Shown here piece after piece: positions 5,417-6,585 of a stretch of DNA of 6,585 nt. The DNA comes from Methanosarcinaceae archaeon. Its GTDB lineage: Archaea > Halobacteriota > Methanosarcinia > Methanosarcinales > Methanosarcinaceae. The stretch is taken from assembly GCA_016926455.1 (NCBI GenBank), contig JAFGOO010000165.1, positions 1 to 6,585 on the forward strand, read 5' to 3'. Below the pieces are notes generated by a model, which was not told where the DNA came from, ran no database searches, and saw nothing but the letters and a program-made list of their open reading frames with translations. The position numbers and the translations under genes were made by a program. Positions within the stretch are counted from its first letter, which is position 1. The number at the start of each line of letters is the position of its first letter.

Positions 5417-6364
5417 TTAATTGTACCACATAAAGAGACCTGCAACATACGCAAAATATGAACTTAGTATAACTGCACCTTCCCAGCGCTCGATCTTCTG
5501 TTTTGTTGCTCCAAAGAGTATAAGCATTACCATTATAAACAGCATTACAGGAAAATCATAATGTATAGATTGAGCAAGAATAGGGAGTTGTCGAATCTGG
5601 GAAGATACGCCAAGAATAAGCGCAATATCCATTGTATTTGCACCGAGTATGTTTCCGATGGACATGTCCTGATGACCTTTTAGGGTTGCAGAGACCGCGG
5701 TTATGAATTCAGGCAACGACGTACCAACTGCAACTAATGTTAAACCTATGACCATTTCAGGTATATCGAGCCATTGTGCAATTTTAATTCCTGAATCTAT
5801 AAGTATTCTGCTTCCGGTCACAACGCACAATGCACCAAATATAAAAAGAACAAACTCCTGTTTCATATCTGAAATTGATTCTCTGTCAGTATTTGATTTT
5901 GGTCCAGAAAATATTGCAGTTTGCAAGCGATAATTGTAGTACAGAAAACCAATGAAAATTAATAAAAGTAAAACACCATCATACATTGATAACATGCCGT
6001 CAATTGATGTTATTACCAGAACGGTACCAGATAAAAGCATAAATGTGCCTTTGCGCAAAAATGTATCAAGATGTATGGGTATAGCTTTGACGAGTATCAC
6101 AGAGCCCAGAACTAGTCCGATATTGCATATTGCAGAACCAACGGCATTACCGACAGTCAGTTCTGTATGATCCATATAAGCCGCTGTTGCAGAAACAGCA
6201 AATTCTGGTGCAGTGGTTGCAAAACTTACAATCGTTGCCCCAATAATCACTTTAGGTATCCCGCTTTTTTGTGAGATTGCAACCGCTGATTCTACAAACC
6301 AATCGGCACCTTTGATAATCAGGGAGATACTTAATACAAATAATATTAAAATTGAAAAATCCAT
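5417..6364 (-). CDS. CaCA-family sodium/calcium (cation) antiporter
   Basis: A 315-residue inner-membrane exchanger of the calcium/cation antiporter family, expected to expel Ca2+ using a Na+ or H+ gradient. It shows about ten hydrophobic helices (roughly 3-20, 37-60, 71-93, 105-121, 128-146, 169-187, 203-225, 236-256, 270-286, 296-313) and a polar loop at 150-168 between halves. Both alpha-repeats are present: ATIVSFATTAPEF (43-55) with VGNAVGSAICNIG (71-83), and TLVAVGTSLPEF (209-220) with IGNILGANTMDIA (236-248). E54, N81, E219 and D246 correspond to the ion ligands E54, N81, E213 and D240 that I recall for NCX_Mj, which has similar length (about 300). The first repeat reads TTAPE rather than the usual GTSLPE type, and A242 stands where a serine is usual. 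The ATG at 6364 has an in-frame stop close upstream and no Shine-Dalgarno. It is probably monocistronic. Confidence 0.93.
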   Translation of the reverse strand: MDFSILILFVLSISLIIKGADWFVESAVAISQKSGIPKVIIGATIVSFATTAPEFAVSATAAYMDHTELTVGNAVGSAICNIGLVLGSVILVKAIPIHLDTFLRKGTFMLLSGTVLVITSIDGMLSMYDGVLLLLIFIGFLYYNYRLQTAIFSGPKSNTDRESISDMKQEFVLFIFGALCVVTGSRILIDSGIKIAQWLDIPEMVIGLTLVAVGTSLPEFITAVSATLKGHQDMSIGNILGANTMDIALILGVSSQIRQLPILAQSIHYDFPVMLFIMVMLILFGATKQKIERWEGAVILSSYFAYVAGLFMWYN

Positions 6365-6431
6365 ATGTTCAGATATATAGATTCATAACATTTAATCTAA
6401 ACGTATAGATCAATAGAAATCCTAATCAAGC

Positions 6432-6463
6432 ATATCAAAATTAGAAAAATCTTTTTTTGATAT
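6432..6463. repeat. AT-rich inverted repeat upstream of the antiporter gene
   Basis: Perfect 9-bp arms ATATCAAAA (6432-6440) and TTTTGATAT (6455-6463) enclose a further AGA/TCT pair (6443-6445, 6450-6452) around AAAA. It lies about 70-100 bp upstream of the antiporter ATG, next to an AT-rich box (minus strand TTTTTAAATA, 6461-6470) that may be a promoter. Operator, or end of an upstream transcript, are the likely readings. Confidence 0.45.
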
Positions 6464-6497
6464 TTAAAAATAAGGGCTAGATAAACCCATTTTACTT

Positions 6498-6544
6498 TTA
6501 AGCCGAGAAGTCCCCTTTCGTAAGATGGGGGATGAGAGGCTTAA
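6498..6544. repeat. Nested hairpin, possible IS200/IS605-type element end
   Basis: Outer arms TTAAGCC (6498-6504) and GGCTTAA (6538-6544) enclose an inner stem. TCCC and CTT (6511-6517) pair with AAG (6522-6524) and, across a 2-nt AT bulge, with GGG(G)A (about 6527-6532), around a TCGT loop. Imperfect subterminal hairpins with a bulge are typical of IS200/IS605 and TnpB-only element ends. No transposase is visible before the right edge, so this may be the end of an element outside the window, an orphan relic, or an unrelated structured RNA. Confidence 0.35.
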
Positions 6545-6585
6545 TATCCCAATACAACATTAGTATTTTATCTATTTTATACAAA

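Noticed and set aside
3769..6528. Shared nonamer GTAAGATGG at 3769-3777 and 6520-6528 as a pair of element ends
   Set aside because: Many 9-base matches are expected by chance in 6.6 kb, and the flanks do not match.

Overview
The window looks like chromosomal DNA of a methanogenic euryarchaeon, most likely Methanosarcinaceae-like. This rests on an archaeal-type RibC riboflavin synthase, a separate HTH-CBS regulator, archaeal TATA-like promoter elements and archaeal-style gene families. The genus assignment is inference; the archaeal assignment is strong. Every convincing gene is on the minus strand, so the window reads from right to left.

Right part (about 6585 to 5417). A leader region with two inverted-repeat structures precedes a ten-helix CaCA-family cation/calcium antiporter (5417-6364). 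It retains the four acidic/amide ion-site positions of the Methanocaldococcus exchanger NCX_Mj (E54, N81, E219, D246 in local numbering). A U-tract downstream could end its transcript.

Middle part (about 5416 to 3524). A GT4-type glycosyltransferase related to glycogen-synthase-like enzymes (4076-5245) is followed after 32 bp by a small winged-helix protein of the DUF2582 type (3822-4043); the two probably form a transcription unit. The glycosyltransferase leader contains two small hairpins that would compete for one segment. The next 298 bp (3524-3821) hold no credible gene. They do hold two strong consecutive stem-loops and a short relic-like open frame.

Left part (3523 to 1). An XRE-type HTH plus two-CBS-domain regulator (2957-3523) has a perfect 9-bp inverted repeat directly in front of its start codon and no Shine-Dalgarno sequence. 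This suggests autoregulation and a leaderless or nearly leaderless mRNA. After 106 bp comes a four-gene run: a class V aminotransferase (1696-2850), riboflavin synthase ribC (1225-1695, abutting with 0 bp), lumazine synthase ribH (742-1146) and a class I aminotransferase that runs off the left edge (1-710). RibH makes 6,7-dimethyl-8-ribityllumazine and RibC dismutates it to riboflavin, so the last two steps of vitamin B2 synthesis sit together, bracketed by two PLP aminotransferases. RibC and RibH are visibly paralogous.

No rRNA, tRNA, CRISPR array, complete insertion sequence or intact phage gene was seen. The most unusual content is non-coding: the regulator operator, the structured gap, the competing leader hairpins, and a nested hairpin at the right edge that resembles an IS200/IS605-type transposon end.
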